Notes: a model not told the origin generated them from the sequence alone. Shown: positions 34,221-43,811, counted from the first letter of the stretch. The stretch: 64,000 nucleotides of DNA from Dysgonomonas gadei ATCC BAA-286 (GCF_000213555.1 NZ_GL891982.1:62001-126000); one strand, 5' to 3'. Made by a program: numbers and translations.

Positions 34221-36110
34221 ATGCAACAAAATGGTAAAATTGGGGTTACAACTGAGAATATTTTCCCAATTATAAAGAAATTTTTATATAGTGATCATGA
34301 AATTTTTCTTCGTGAACTAGTTTCTAATGCCGTAGATGCCTCCCAAAAGTTAAAAACATACGCTTCTTTAGGAGAATTCAAAGGTGAGCTAGGAAATCTT
34401 TCAGTAAAAGTTAAAATAGATAAGGATAACGGAACACTTACAATATCCGACAATGGTATTGGTATGACAAATGAAGAGATAGATAAGTATATAAATCAAA
34501 TTGCGTTCTCTTCAGCAAACGAATTCCTTGATAAATATAAGAAAGATGCCAATTCCATAATTGGGCATTTTGGCCTTGGGTTCTATTCGTCTTTTATGGT
34601 GTCCAAAAAAGTGGAGATTATCACCAGATCATTTAAAGAAGGAGCAGAAGCTGTTAAATGGAGTTGCGACGGCTCGCCGGAATACACTATAGAAGCTATA
34701 GAAAAAGCTGAGCGGGGTACAGACATAATATTATATATAGATGACGAAAACAAAAATTTCCTTGAACAGGGAGAGATTGATAAATTACTAAAAAAATATT
34801 GCCGTTTCCTACCTGTACCAATTGTTTTTGGTAAAAAAACAGAATGGAAAGACGGAAAATCAGTCGAAACGGAAGAAGATAATATAATAAATGATACCAA
34901 TCCGCTTTGGACACGCAAACCTGCAGATCTGAAAGACGAAGATTATAAAAAATTCTATCAGGAACTTTATCCATTTTCTGACGAGCCTATGTTCTGGATA
35001 CACCTGAATGTAGACTACCCGTTCAAACTGACAGGTGTGCTTTATTTTCCGCAAATAAAGAGCAATGTGGACATGAACCGTAACAAGATTCAGCTTTATA
35101 GCAATCAGGTATTCGTTACCGATTCGGTAGAAGGTATTGTTCCGGAATTTCTAACATTGATGCACGGGGTTCTTGATTCTCCGGATATTCCGCTCAACGT
35201 TTCACGTTCTTACCTGCAAAGTGACCAGAATGTGAAGAAAATATCGAATCATATTACTAAAAAAGTAGCTGATCGCCTTGAAGAAATATTCAAAAATGAT
35301 CGCTCACGGTTTGAAGAAAGATGGGATAGCCTGAAAATATTTATAGAATATGGCATGCTCACAGACGATAAGTTCTATGAACGTGCACAGAAAATATGCC
35401 TATTAAAGAATACGGATGCCAAAGCATTTACATTCGAAGAATACAAGACATTGATCTCATCTAGCCAAACAGATAAAGACGGTAACCTTATATATTTATA
35501 TGCAAGCAATAAGGACGAACAATATTCTTATATCAATACGGCTAAAGACAAAGGTTATGATGTGATTCTTTTCGACGGGCAACTCGATGTGCATATGGCC
35601 GGTATGCTGGAACAAAAATTCGAAAAAAGTAAGTTTGTCAGGGTAGATGCCGACACTATCGACAACCTTATTCAGAAAGAAGACAGCAAAGAGGTTAATC
35701 TGACCGACAAGCAGAAAGAAGAGTTGAACGAAGCCTTCACATCCCAACTTCCAAAGATAGAGAAAACTGAATTTATCGTAGATTATAAGGCTTTGGATGA
35801 AAAGGATCAGCCAATCCAGATAACTCAAAACGAATTTATGCGCCGGATGAAAGAAATGTCCGCTATGCAAACCGGTATGGGATTTTATGGAGAGATGCCT
35901 AACAGCTACAATCTGGTATTGAATGTAGAACATCCGTTAATCAAAAAAATCATGGTTGATATTGATGGCAAAGACAAGGAAGCTGTAAGTTTGTACGCTA
36001 CCCAGAGCACAAATATACGTCAACTGATAGATCTTGCCCTCTTATCTAACGGTATGCTCAAAGGGGAAGCATTAAATAACTTTGTGAAAAGAAATATGGA
36101 AAATATCTGA
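34221..36110 (+). CDS. htpG: Molecular chaperone HtpG (Hsp90)
   Basis: This ATP-dependent chaperone has 629 residues, close to the E. coli length. The GHKL ATPase domain shows LRELVSNAVDASQKLK (about 29-44), DNGIGMT (about 79-85), GHFGLGFYSSFMV (about 115-127) and GTDIILY. The middle domain has the conserved GVLYFPQI and RNKIQLYSNQVFVTD. The C-terminal dimerisation part is typical. A 17-bp perfect hairpin ends the gene. The upstream region lacks a clean TAnnTTTG box, which agrees with heat-shock control. Confidence 0.97.
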   Translation: MQQNGKIGVTTENIFPIIKKFLYSDHEIFLRELVSNAVDASQKLKTYASLGEFKGELGNLSVKVKIDKDNGTLTISDNGIGMTNEEIDKYINQIAFSSANEFLDKYKKDANSIIGHFGLGFYSSFMVSKKVEIITRSFKEGAEAVKWSCDGSPEYTIEAIEKAERGTDIILYIDDENKNFLEQGEIDKLLKKYCRFLPVPIVFGKKTEWKDGKSVETEEDNIINDTNPLWTRKPADLKDEDYKKFYQELYPFSDEPMFWIHLNVDYPFKLTGVLYFPQIKSNVDMNRNKIQLYSNQVFVTDSVEGIVPEFLTLMHGVLDSPDIPLNVSRSYLQSDQNVKKISNHITKKVADRLEEIFKNDRSRFEERWDSLKIFIEYGMLTDDKFYERAQKICLLKNTDAKAFTFEEYKTLISSSQTDKDGNLIYLYASNKDEQYSYINTAKDKGYDVILFDGQLDVHMAGMLEQKFEKSKFVRVDADTIDNLIQKEDSKEVNLTDKQKEELNEAFTSQLPKIEKTEFIVDYKALDEKDQPIQITQNEFMRRMKEMSAMQTGMGFYGEMPNSYNLVLNVEHPLIKKIMVDIDGKDKEAVSLYATQSTNIRQLIDLALLSNGMLKGEALNNFVKRNMENI

Positions 36111-36133
36111 CAAGCCAGATATTATATAGATAC

Positions 36134-36172
36134 AAGAAAGGCTTCGAATGTTTCATTCGAAGCCTTTCTTCT
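36134..36172. terminator. Strong terminator after htpG
   Basis: Perfect 17-bp inverted repeat (36134-36150 and 36154-36170, begins AAGAAAGGC, ends CGAATG) with a TTT loop. A- and T-rich flanks make it usable on both strands. Confidence 0.9.
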
Positions 36173-36211
36173 GTTTGTAAATAAGTAATTAATTGTTCAA
36201 TATGAACAATA

Positions 36212-36712
36212 TCAATTTGTAATTCCCAATTTAGCCTTCACCTGCCCGTTAGCATCTTTAGCATCAGCTCCTATATGGAGTAAAGCGCCTGAGTTGAAGA
36301 TATAAGTATAACCATTTTCTTCTCCAACATCTTTTATTGCTTTCATCAATTTCTGTTGCAATGGAGCCAGAAGTGTTTGTTGTTCTTTTTCCAGTTCCTG
36401 TTGGCTATTATTTGAAAACACACGATATCTTTCCTGAAAATCCATCATTTGTTTTTGTCTGTCTTCAGCAATTGCCTGCGTTATACTATCGGTAGGGGTC
36501 TTTCCATACCTTTCAAGCATCTGATTGTATTCGGTTTGCATAGCAGTCAGGCTCTTTTTTACAGCCTCGTTTTTTGTCGATAGTTTTGTCTCTACATCTT
36601 TTAATTCCGGCATTTTAGAAAAAACTTCGTCAACATTGACATATGCAAGTTTACTTTGAGCAAAAAAAGTCAAAGGTAAAAGCAGGAATAATGTAAAAAA
36701 TAAAGGTTTCAT
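36212..36712 (-). CDS. OmpH/Skp family periplasmic chaperone
   Basis: The protein escorts outer-membrane proteins through the periplasm. I choose the ATG at 36712 (166 residues, MKPLFFTLFLLLPLTFFAQS signal peptide). The longer frame from 36754 would place the -7 box at 36752 inside the gene and add a non-signal extension. After the signal comes KLAYVNVDEVFSKMPELK and a long coiled-coil (about 40-110, QTEYNQMLERYGK, QELEKEQQTLLAPLQQKL), then the C-terminal NGYTYIFNSGALLHIG. It stands alone, not beside bamA. Confidence 0.9.
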   Translation of the reverse strand: MKPLFFTLFLLLPLTFFAQSKLAYVNVDEVFSKMPELKDVETKLSTKNEAVKKSLTAMQTEYNQMLERYGKTPTDSITQAIAEDRQKQMMDFQERYRVFSNNSQQELEKEQQTLLAPLQQKLMKAIKDVGEENGYTYIFNSGALLHIGADAKDANGQVKAKLGITN

Positions 36713-36751
36713 AGTGGATGTTTTAAGTAAATAATGAAATATATATTTCCG

Positions 36752-36759
36752 CAAATGTA
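36752..36759 (-). promoter_or_regulatory. -7 box of the OmpH-like gene
   Basis: Plus-strand CAAATGTA reads TACATTTG on the minus strand, 40 bp before the chosen ATG. It supports the shorter start. Confidence 0.55.
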
Positions 36760-36999
36760 AGATACTTTTCTAAATTAACTTATCAATTTGAAATCAATAA
36801 ATCTAAGTTTACACATTATTAATAATTGTGTTTATTTGTGTGATAATTCAGTATAATTCCGACTTATTTATTAAAAATCATTATTTTGATTGGACGGTCA
36901 TCACCTATTTTTTTCATATTCATCGTTCCTATTTTATAAGTTGAAGGAATATAAAATAGTTAGGGGCAGAAAGAGTTAAACCGCATATCTATTTTTTAT

Positions 37000-37007
37000 A
37001 TCTTTGC
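37000..37007 (+). promoter_or_regulatory. -7 box of the sugar kinase gene
   Basis: TATCTTTG, only 22 bp before the GTG start. Confidence 0.6.
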
Positions 37008-37028
37008 AGGAAATAAATAAACAAACTT

Positions 37029-37874
37029 GTGATCTTAATCGCAGAAAGTGGCTCTACAAAAACCGAATGGTGTTTGGTAGACAGGGAAGGCATCGCAGCC
37101 CATTTCCTGTCGGATGGTATTAATCCCTTTTTTCAGTCACGGAAAGAGATTAGCCGTCTGATTCGGATACAGCTTCCCCAAATATTTTTCAGGGCGAAGT
37201 TTAATACCATTTATTTTTATGGCGCGGGGTGCTCTTCCCCTGAAAAAAAAGGTATTGTAAAAGCATCTTTTGAGGCGCAATTCAGAACTCCTGCCGTGAT
37301 AGAGAGTGACCTCTTGGGATCGGCCAGAGCATTATTTCAGGATAAGGCCGGAATAGCCTGTATATTAGGTACAGGCTCCAATTCATGTTTTTATGATGGG
37401 ACTGACATAATAAAAAACATCAAATCGCTTGGGTATATTCTCGGCGACGAAGGTAGCGGCGCTTCGATGGGAAAAACATTCGTTGCCGATTGCCTGAAAG
37501 GGCTCGCTCCTGCAATGCTAGCGGAATTATTCTACGAAAAATATAAAATCACCCCCGACGAAATAATAGACTATGTATACACAAAACCCTTTCCAAACAA
37601 ACTGCTGTCCGTCATGTCTTATTTCTTATACGATCATATGGACGACCCGTATGTAAAAAATCTGGTATATCGCAACCTACGTTCCTTCTTCGAAAGAAAT
37701 ATCCTGCAATACGATTACACGGAGTATCCTGTCAGAGTAGTAGGGACTATTGCCAATATGTATGCAGATATTATCAGGGAGATAGCCGACGAACTTAATA
37801 TTCATATAGATATAATAATCGAGAATCCTATCAAAGGCTTAATAGAATATCATAAGAGCGATAAATATTTGTGA
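37029..37874 (+). CDS. BadF/BadG/BcrA/BcrD-type N-acetylhexosamine (GlcNAc/MurNAc) kinase
   Basis: The 281-residue ASKHA-fold kinase starts at GTG 37029. It shows the phosphate-1 loop AESGSTKTEWCLVD (4-17), GINPFFQS (near 34), FYGAGC (about 64-69), the phosphate-2 ACILGTGSNSCFYDG (about 116-130) and GYILGDEGSGASMGKTF (about 138-154). This group phosphorylates GlcNAc or MurNAc at C6. Length and sequence fit the Bacteroidota MurK-like subgroup, but the substrate cannot be fixed here. The nearby AmpG-like and NamZ genes favour peptidoglycan sugars. Confidence 0.85.
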   Translation: MILIAESGSTKTEWCLVDREGIAAHFLSDGINPFFQSRKEISRLIRIQLPQIFFRAKFNTIYFYGAGCSSPEKKGIVKASFEAQFRTPAVIESDLLGSARALFQDKAGIACILGTGSNSCFYDGTDIIKNIKSLGYILGDEGSGASMGKTFVADCLKGLAPAMLAELFYEKYKITPDEIIDYVYTKPFPNKLLSVMSYFLYDHMDDPYVKNLVYRNLRSFFERNILQYDYTEYPVRVVGTIANMYADIIREIADELNIHIDIIIENPIKGLIEYHKSDKYL

Positions 37875-37954
37875 AAATATGTATCTAACATATAATAAAT
37901 ATTAATTGAATTATAATTTAACACCTCGCATCGTCTTATTTGAGATATAGAATA

Positions 37955-37962
37955 TAAATTTG
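37955..37962 (+). promoter_or_regulatory. Possible -7 box of the glycosyltransferase operon
   Basis: TAAATTTG lies 166 bp before the ATG at 38129; the long leader is unexplained. Confidence 0.35.
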
Positions 37963-38128
37963 TGATATGTGATTCACGACCTTAAAAGAATGCTGAAAAG
38001 GATTTATTAATCTATATACACAACAACCTGTCTATCGGTTATATAAAACATTGGTATCACTGGATTCTAATTTCAACAGATCAAATTATAACTTGTAACT
38101 AATATATAACAATAAAACCGGCATAAAA

Positions 38129-39583
38129 ATGAAAATCAATTGTTTTATACCTTTCCAAAGCGCCGAACAGGCTAAAAATACAGTTATCACCCTGAAACAA
38201 TCATCACTGTCAAACAAGATTTATTTATTAACAGACAATGATACCAAAGATAAAATAAATGGCTGTGAAACAATCGGCATTGATTCTCTACGTTCAACGG
38301 CCACAATAAAAAAGATTGCAGCAAAAGCGGATACTGATTATACACTGATTTACACCAAATCAGCCGACCTTCGCCTAGGTATGTTTGCTCTCGACCGCAT
38401 GTTGCAGATAATCAAAGATTCAGATGCCGGATTTGTTTATGCCGACCATTATCAGGTAATTGGCGAAGAAAAGAAAAACAATCCTCTTATTGCTTATCAG
38501 AAGGGTAGTCTGAGGGACGATTTCAATTTCGGATCCCTTATATTATATAAAACAAGCGAATTGAAAAAAGCTGTGGATAAGATGGATAAAGAATACAAAT
38601 TCGCCGGAATTTACGACTTACGCCTGAAAGTATCCCAAGCTGCCAACCTGGTCCACATTAATGAATATTTATATACCGAAATAGAGAACGACACGCGTAA
38701 AAGCGGTGAAAAGATATTCGATTACGTAGACCCTAAAAACCGTGAGGTACAAATAGAGATGGAAGAGGCCTGCACAGACCATCTGAAAAAAATCGGCGGC
38801 TATCTGGCTCCAAAATTCAGGAAAGTTGAATTTAATAAATTTGATTTCGAATATGAAGCATCTGTCATTATTCCGGTCCGTAACCGTATACGAACTATCG
38901 GAGACGCTATAAAATCGGTTCTGAATCAGAAGACCAACTTCAAATTTAACCTCATCGTTATAGACAATTACTCTACAGACGGAACAACTGATGCCATTGA
39001 TAAATTTGCTTCCGACAATCGTTTGATACATATTATACCCGAAAATAAAGAATTGGGAATAGGCGGCTGCTGGAATGCAGGCGTGCATCACCCTAAATGT
39101 GGTAAATTCGCCATACAGCTCGACAGTGATGATGTATATTCGGACGAGAATACTTTGCAAAAAATAGTGGATGCTTTCTACGAACAGAATTGTGCGATGG
39201 TAGTAGGCACATATATGCTCACCGACTTCGATATGAAGATGATACCACCGGGTATTATCGATCACAAGGAATGGACTCCGGAAAACGGCCGCAATAATGC
39301 ATTGCGTATCAACGGACTTGGCGCTCCCCGCGCATTCTATACTCCTGTACTAAGGGAGATAAAGGTACCGAACACCAGCTACGGAGAAGATTATGCCTTA
39401 GGCTTACATTTTTCACGGGAATACCAGATTGGACGTATTTATGACGTTCTATATCTGTGCCGCCGCTGGGACGATAATTCAGATGCTTCGCTCGATATAG
39501 TAAAGATGAATAACCACAATACCTATAAAGACAGGATCCGCACATGGGAACTGGAAGCACGTATAGCTTTGAATAAAAAATAA
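38129..39583 (+). CDS. Glycosyltransferase family 2 protein with a degenerate N-terminal GT-like half
   Basis: Of 484 residues, the C-terminal half (about 245-480) is a GT-A family 2 domain: ASVIIPVRNRIRTIGDAIKS, VIDNYSTDGTTDAI, IGGCWNAGVHH and the DxD-like AIQLDSDDVYSDE. The N-terminal half (1-240) also reads like a GT-A fold (YTLIYTKSADLRLGMFALDR, AGFVYADHYQVI) but lacks a clear nucleotide-sugar motif. So one catalytic and one non-catalytic domain are likely. It is the first gene of a run whose next member begins 5 bp after its stop. Confidence 0.88.
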   Translation: MKINCFIPFQSAEQAKNTVITLKQSSLSNKIYLLTDNDTKDKINGCETIGIDSLRSTATIKKIAAKADTDYTLIYTKSADLRLGMFALDRMLQIIKDSDAGFVYADHYQVIGEEKKNNPLIAYQKGSLRDDFNFGSLILYKTSELKKAVDKMDKEYKFAGIYDLRLKVSQAANLVHINEYLYTEIENDTRKSGEKIFDYVDPKNREVQIEMEEACTDHLKKIGGYLAPKFRKVEFNKFDFEYEASVIIPVRNRIRTIGDAIKSVLNQKTNFKFNLIVIDNYSTDGTTDAIDKFASDNRLIHIIPENKELGIGGCWNAGVHHPKCGKFAIQLDSDDVYSDENTLQKIVDAFYEQNCAMVVGTYMLTDFDMKMIPPGIIDHKEWTPENGRNNALRINGLGAPRAFYTPVLREIKVPNTSYGEDYALGLHFSREYQIGRIYDVLYLCRRWDDNSDASLDIVKMNNHNTYKDRIRTWELEARIALNKK

Positions 39584-39588
39584 AAAAC

Positions 39589-40530
39589 ATGACTGCATCT
39601 TCTCTCAAGATAAGGGAGTTATTCCATTCTCAACTCGAAAAATGGGAACTCGCCCGGACAAATTATAAGGCTTTAGAAAAAGTGAAGTCCAAAGATTTTT
39701 CTTTTGGCTGTTTTCCAGTCAGGGTACAGTTCAATCCCGCACGCATCTTGTCATCTGCAGCAAAAGTAGACGCAAAGTCTATTCAGGAAAGAAAATGCTT
39801 TCTTTGCCCGCAGAATTTACCTATAGAGCAAGAAGGCGTTCCATTTGGCACGGACTATCAGATATTGGTGAACCCCTACCCTATTTTTCCCGAACATTTC
39901 ACCATTCCGACATATAGCCATGTAGACCAACTGATACTGAACCGCTATGGAGATATGCTCGATCTGGCTAAATGCCTCAGTGAATATACCTTGTTTTACA
40001 ATGGTCCTAAATGTGGTGCATCTGCTCCCGACCATGCCCATTTTCAGGCAGGAATAAAAGGTTTCCTCCCCATAGAGAAAGACATTTGGAGTATTGCCAA
40101 AGAGGTGATATATAAATCGGAAGGCCTAACCGTATATGCTGTAAAGGAGTATCTTCGCAATTTCTTTTTGCTGGAGACCACAAATAAAGACGATGCTGTT
40201 ATCTTTTTCAAAAAACTATATGCTTTACTCGATTGGAACGAAGGTGATAAAGAACCTATGATGAATATCCTCTGCTGGCACGAAGAGGATAAGTATTATA
40301 GCTGTGTATTCCCGCGCGAAAAACATCGCCCGGCCTGTTTCTTTGCCGAAGGCGATGATAATTTACTTATTAGTCCGGCAGCTGTAGATTTAGGTGGTGT
40401 ATTTATCACGCCATTAGAAAAAGATTATGACAAGATAACCGCTAGAGACATTGAAGGCATCCTGAAAGAAATATGCATCAGTAATGAAAAGATGCAAGCT
40501 ATATGTAAATTAATGAAAAATGAAAAATGA
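39589..40530 (+). CDS. DUF4922 protein (HIT/GalT-like nucleotidyltransferase fold)
   Basis: The 313-residue protein matches DUF4922, a Bacteroidota group related to GalT/GDP-galactose phosphorylase-type HIT enzymes. Seen are a CxxC-like KCFLCPQNLP (about 63-72), LVNPYPIFPEHFTIP (about 87-101) and the HIT-type catalytic motif in APDHAHFQAG (about 145-154). Family enzymes transfer or cleave nucleotide-sugar phosphates. Its 5-bp spacing to the glycosyltransferase and position before SpoIID/AmpG genes suggest a job in sugar-nucleotide or sugar-1-phosphate handling. The exact reaction is unknown. Confidence 0.85.
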   Translation: MTASSLKIRELFHSQLEKWELARTNYKALEKVKSKDFSFGCFPVRVQFNPARILSSAAKVDAKSIQERKCFLCPQNLPIEQEGVPFGTDYQILVNPYPIFPEHFTIPTYSHVDQLILNRYGDMLDLAKCLSEYTLFYNGPKCGASAPDHAHFQAGIKGFLPIEKDIWSIAKEVIYKSEGLTVYAVKEYLRNFFLLETTNKDDAVIFFKKLYALLDWNEGDKEPMMNILCWHEEDKYYSCVFPREKHRPACFFAEGDDNLLISPAAVDLGGVFITPLEKDYDKITARDIEGILKEICISNEKMQAICKLMKNEK

Positions 40531-40618
40531 AGAATTATATGAGATACGAGTAGTTAGCTGCTCTCTGTCGCCAGCGCATTTTTCACTCTTCACTTTTCAC
40601 TTATAACTTTAAACTGAT
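40531..40618 (+). repeat. Repeat-derived spacer inside the operon
   Basis: The 88-bp gap contains GAAGAATTATATGAGATACGAGTAGTTAGCTG, split here as GAAGAATTATATGAG and ATACGAGTAGTTAGCTG, similar to 22616-22652. It ends in a TTTTTCACTCTTCACTTTTC run. Confidence 0.4.
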
Positions 40619-41917
40619 ATGGAACCGGAAGTAAGTGTGGGCATTTTGTGGAACAAGGAAATATCCTTCGTACTCGACAGGCAATATATCTGTCAGAAAA
40701 ATGAAGTTACAGGCAAGCAATCCGTATCTTGCAAGTATGGACTAATATCCTGGAACGACAGTTTTTACAGAGAATTACTCTTTATTCCTAATGATAACGA
40801 AGCATCATTCATGCTAAAAGAGGTAACTATCGGAATCAACTTTCACTGGGAACGAAAAGAAGACCAGCGGTTTCAGGGTGCATTGAAACTGATAGTGGAA
40901 AACAATGAAATCACAGCTATCAATATACTCAAAATAGAAGATTATCTTACCAGCGTCATTTCGTCTGAAATGAGTGCGACTGCTTCTCTGGAATTACTAA
41001 AAGCCCACGCAGTTATATCCCGGAGCTGGCTATTAGCACAGATCGAGAAGAACAAGGAAATAGCAGCAAACAAAGAAAAATATACAACATCTACCGAAAC
41101 CGAAGATGAAATTATCCACTGGTACGACCGCGAAGACCATCTAAACTTTGATGTATGTGCCGACGACCATTGTCAGCGATATCAGGGTATAACCCGCGCT
41201 TCGGCAAATATTGATACTGTCAGAGAGGCTATAACTGAGACACGGGGACAGGTATTGATGTCGGAAAATAAAATATGTGATGCCCGCTTTTCGAAATGCT
41301 GCGGCGGAGTGGTGGAAGAATTCCAGAATTGCTGGGAGGATATAAAATATCCCTATCTGGTAAAATTACGGGATAGCGAAAATAGTACGGATATTCCCGA
41401 TCTCGCCATCGAACAAGAATCTGTAAAATGGATAGAATCGCGCCCTACCGCATTTTGTAATACACAGGATAAAAAAATACTGGGACAGGTATTGAATAAT
41501 TATGACCAGGAAACGACAGACTTCTATCGTTGGCAGGTCACATATTCACAAGATGAAATATCAACCCTGATTCATAAACGTTCCGGTATCGACTTCGGCA
41601 CTATTCACGAACTCATCCCTATCGAAAGAGGGACTTCCGGCCGCCTGATAAAGCTGAAGATTGTAGGGTCTAAAAAGACAATGATTATAGGTAAAGAACT
41701 GGAGATCCGCCGTATTTTGTCCAGTTCGCATCTTTACAGTTCGGCTTTTATTGTAGATAAAACGGACAATAGTTTCACCCTCACAGGTGCAGGTTGGGGT
41801 CATGGTGTGGGGCTTTGCCAGATAGGAGCGGCAGTGATGGGAGAAGAAGGATATTCTTATGATAAAATATTACTGCATTATTATGTGGGTGCAAAAATAG
41901 AAGAAAGCTATGAGTAG
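40619..41917 (+). CDS. SpoIID/LytB-domain peptidoglycan protein
   Basis: The 432-residue protein has the SpoIID/LytB amidase-enhancer fold. EDYLTSVISSEMSATASLEL (about 108-127) carries the glutamate that is catalytic in SpoIID lytic transglycosylases. LKAHAVISRSWLLAQ, CDARFSKCCGG (about 220-230) and the C-terminal GAGWGHGVGLCQIGA (about 390-404) follow. There is no visible signal peptide, unlike most family members, so the start or the location is uncertain. It precedes the AmpG-like permease by 34 bp, so it probably acts on peptidoglycan fragments. Confidence 0.88.
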   Translation: MEPEVSVGILWNKEISFVLDRQYICQKNEVTGKQSVSCKYGLISWNDSFYRELLFIPNDNEASFMLKEVTIGINFHWERKEDQRFQGALKLIVENNEITAINILKIEDYLTSVISSEMSATASLELLKAHAVISRSWLLAQIEKNKEIAANKEKYTTSTETEDEIIHWYDREDHLNFDVCADDHCQRYQGITRASANIDTVREAITETRGQVLMSENKICDARFSKCCGGVVEEFQNCWEDIKYPYLVKLRDSENSTDIPDLAIEQESVKWIESRPTAFCNTQDKKILGQVLNNYDQETTDFYRWQVTYSQDEISTLIHKRSGIDFGTIHELIPIERGTSGRLIKLKIVGSKKTMIIGKELEIRRILSSSHLYSSAFIVDKTDNSFTLTGAGWGHGVGLCQIGAAVMGEEGYSYDKILLHYYVGAKIEESYE

Positions 41918-41951
41918 GAAGTAGGAAGGTTAAAAACGAAACCGAATATAG

Positions 41952-43811
41952 ATGAAAAACAACAAAAAATCGCCTTGGGCATGGATTCCGACGCTATACT
42001 TAGCCGAAGGATTGCCATACGTCGCCGTGCAAACGATATCCATCATTATGTACAAACGGATGGGTATTTCAAACACGGATATAGCACTTTACACGAGTTG
42101 GCTGTATCTGCCGTGGGTTATAAAATTCCTATGGAGTCCGTTCGTAGATTTGTTAAAAACAAAGCGTTGGTGGATTGTAACTATGCAACTTCTCATCGGT
42201 GCAGGATTTGCAGGCATTGCATTTACTATCCCCGTTCCTTTTTTCTTTCAGGCTACTCTGGCCATCTTTGCCCTATTGGCATTCAGTTCCGCCACACACG
42301 ATATTGCCGCCGACGGTTTTTATATGCTGGGACTCGATACGAATCAGCAGGCCAAATATGTAGGTATTAGAAGTACCTTCTACCGCATAGCAACGGTATT
42401 CGGACAGGGAATCCTGATCATTCTTGCCGGCTTCCTCGAAAGCAGCACCGGCTGCGAACCCGTAAGAATAAATATAGACGCATCCCCACAGTATACTCAG
42501 TCTACATTATATATCCCCCAGATTCAGAATATTGCTCCTCAGGATGGAGAAATTCACTTTATAGTTCACAACGACAATCTGCAAATAGGAACACATGGCG
42601 TAAACAAAGACAGCCTGAAAATATTTCTCGACAGCATATCTACTCTGAACCTGAATAATGGCTTTGTTACAAAAAACGAAGAAACAAAAAAGGATAATGA
42701 CGGATGGTGGAAAACGAATATATCCAAACCTATTGGCAACTGGATAAAAGACACATTTGGAGAGAAAAGATATGTAGCCAAATCGGAACATGTAGGCAAT
42801 GTAGCTGTTGCAATTGTCAGCCTATCCCAAAAGCCTGAACAAGGAAAGGATATGGTGTTGAATACAACGATGAACAGAGGGGATAAAAGTATCGCCCTTA
42901 TAGAAGGTGACCGTTTATCTTTCAACGAAAATAACTGGGATAAGCCTGCATATATGGTATTTCAGGTCGACTCCAAGCTGGCAGCAAACAGTTCTGTGGA
43001 ATATAAAGGATTATCAGGTAATATTCCGTTTGCATGGTCTATTACATTCCTTGTTCTGGCAGGCCTGTTCGTCTTCTTTGGTTTCTATCATAAAATAATG
43101 CTGCCAAAACCCGATTCGGATAAGCCGCATACGCATGTAACTGCAAAATCAATATTTGAAGAATTCGGTATCACATTCGCCACTTTTTTCAAAAAGCCGC
43201 AGGTATGGACAGCGATATTTTTCATGCTTACATTCCGGTTCTCGGAAGCACAGGTAATAAAACTGATCAATCCGTTTCTCCTCGACCCTAAAGATGTGGG
43301 AGGACTCGGACTCACCACAGGAGAAGTCGGTCTGGTATATGGTACGGTAGGCATCATAGGGCTTACTCTGGGCGGGATAATCGGAGGTTTTATTGCAGCG
43401 CGTGGCGGTCTTAAAAAATGGCTATGGCCTATGACACTAAGTATGCTGCTGACTATAGCAACATTCCTGTATCTTAGTTTCTCGCAAACGGACAATCTGC
43501 TTATAATCAACATATGTGTATTTATAGAGCAATTTGGTTACGGGTTTGGATTTACCGCATATATGCTTTATCTGATGTATTTCTCCGAAGGGAAGCATAA
43601 AACAGCACACTATGCATTCTGTACGGGACTAATGGCTGCCGGAATGATGCTTCCGGGCATGTTTGCCGGATGGTTACAGGAGCAGTTAGGGTACAATCAT
43701 TTCTTTATCTGGGTAATGATATGTAGTATAATTCCTATTATCGCTGTATCATTATTGAAAATAGATCCTAACTACGGAAAAGCAAAAGGCGAAGTAAAAG
43801 AAAAGAATTAG
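41952..43811 (+). CDS. AmpG-like MFS permease with a periplasmic insert domain
   Basis: The 619-residue MFS transporter resembles the AmpG muropeptide permease at its start (PTLYLAEGLPYVAVQTISII, about 14-33) and in SSATHDIAADGFYML (about 114-128). Between membrane segments 5 and 6 (about residues 163-355) there is a polar insert of roughly 190 residues. By the standard MFS topology it should face the periplasm. The remaining segments (355-610) are ordinary. It would import cell-wall fragments with protons. Operon with SpoIID (34 bp upstream); terminator follows. Confidence 0.88.
   Translation: MKNNKKSPWAWIPTLYLAEGLPYVAVQTISIIMYKRMGISNTDIALYTSWLYLPWVIKFLWSPFVDLLKTKRWWIVTMQLLIGAGFAGIAFTIPVPFFFQATLAIFALLAFSSATHDIAADGFYMLGLDTNQQAKYVGIRSTFYRIATVFGQGILIILAGFLESSTGCEPVRINIDASPQYTQSTLYIPQIQNIAPQDGEIHFIVHNDNLQIGTHGVNKDSLKIFLDSISTLNLNNGFVTKNEETKKDNDGWWKTNISKPIGNWIKDTFGEKRYVAKSEHVGNVAVAIVSLSQKPEQGKDMVLNTTMNRGDKSIALIEGDRLSFNENNWDKPAYMVFQVDSKLAANSSVEYKGLSGNIPFAWSITFLVLAGLFVFFGFYHKIMLPKPDSDKPHTHVTAKSIFEEFGITFATFFKKPQVWTAIFFMLTFRFSEAQVIKLINPFLLDPKDVGGLGLTTGEVGLVYGTVGIIGLTLGGIIGGFIAARGGLKKWLWPMTLSMLLTIATFLYLSFSQTDNLLIINICVFIEQFGYGFGFTAYMLYLMYFSEGKHKTAHYAFCTGLMAAGMMLPGMFAGWLQEQLGYNHFFIWVMICSIIPIIAVSLLKIDPNYGKAKGEVKEKN

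Larger units (their letters stand above)
36713..37028. other. Divergent region between ompH-like and sugar kinase genes
   Basis: About 316 bp containing one promoter in each direction (36752 minus, 37000 plus) and otherwise plain AT-rich sequence. Confidence 0.5.

Noticed and set aside
36713..36754. Longer N-terminus for the OmpH-like protein
   Set aside because: It would bury the -7 box in the gene and put a polar lead before a normal signal peptide.
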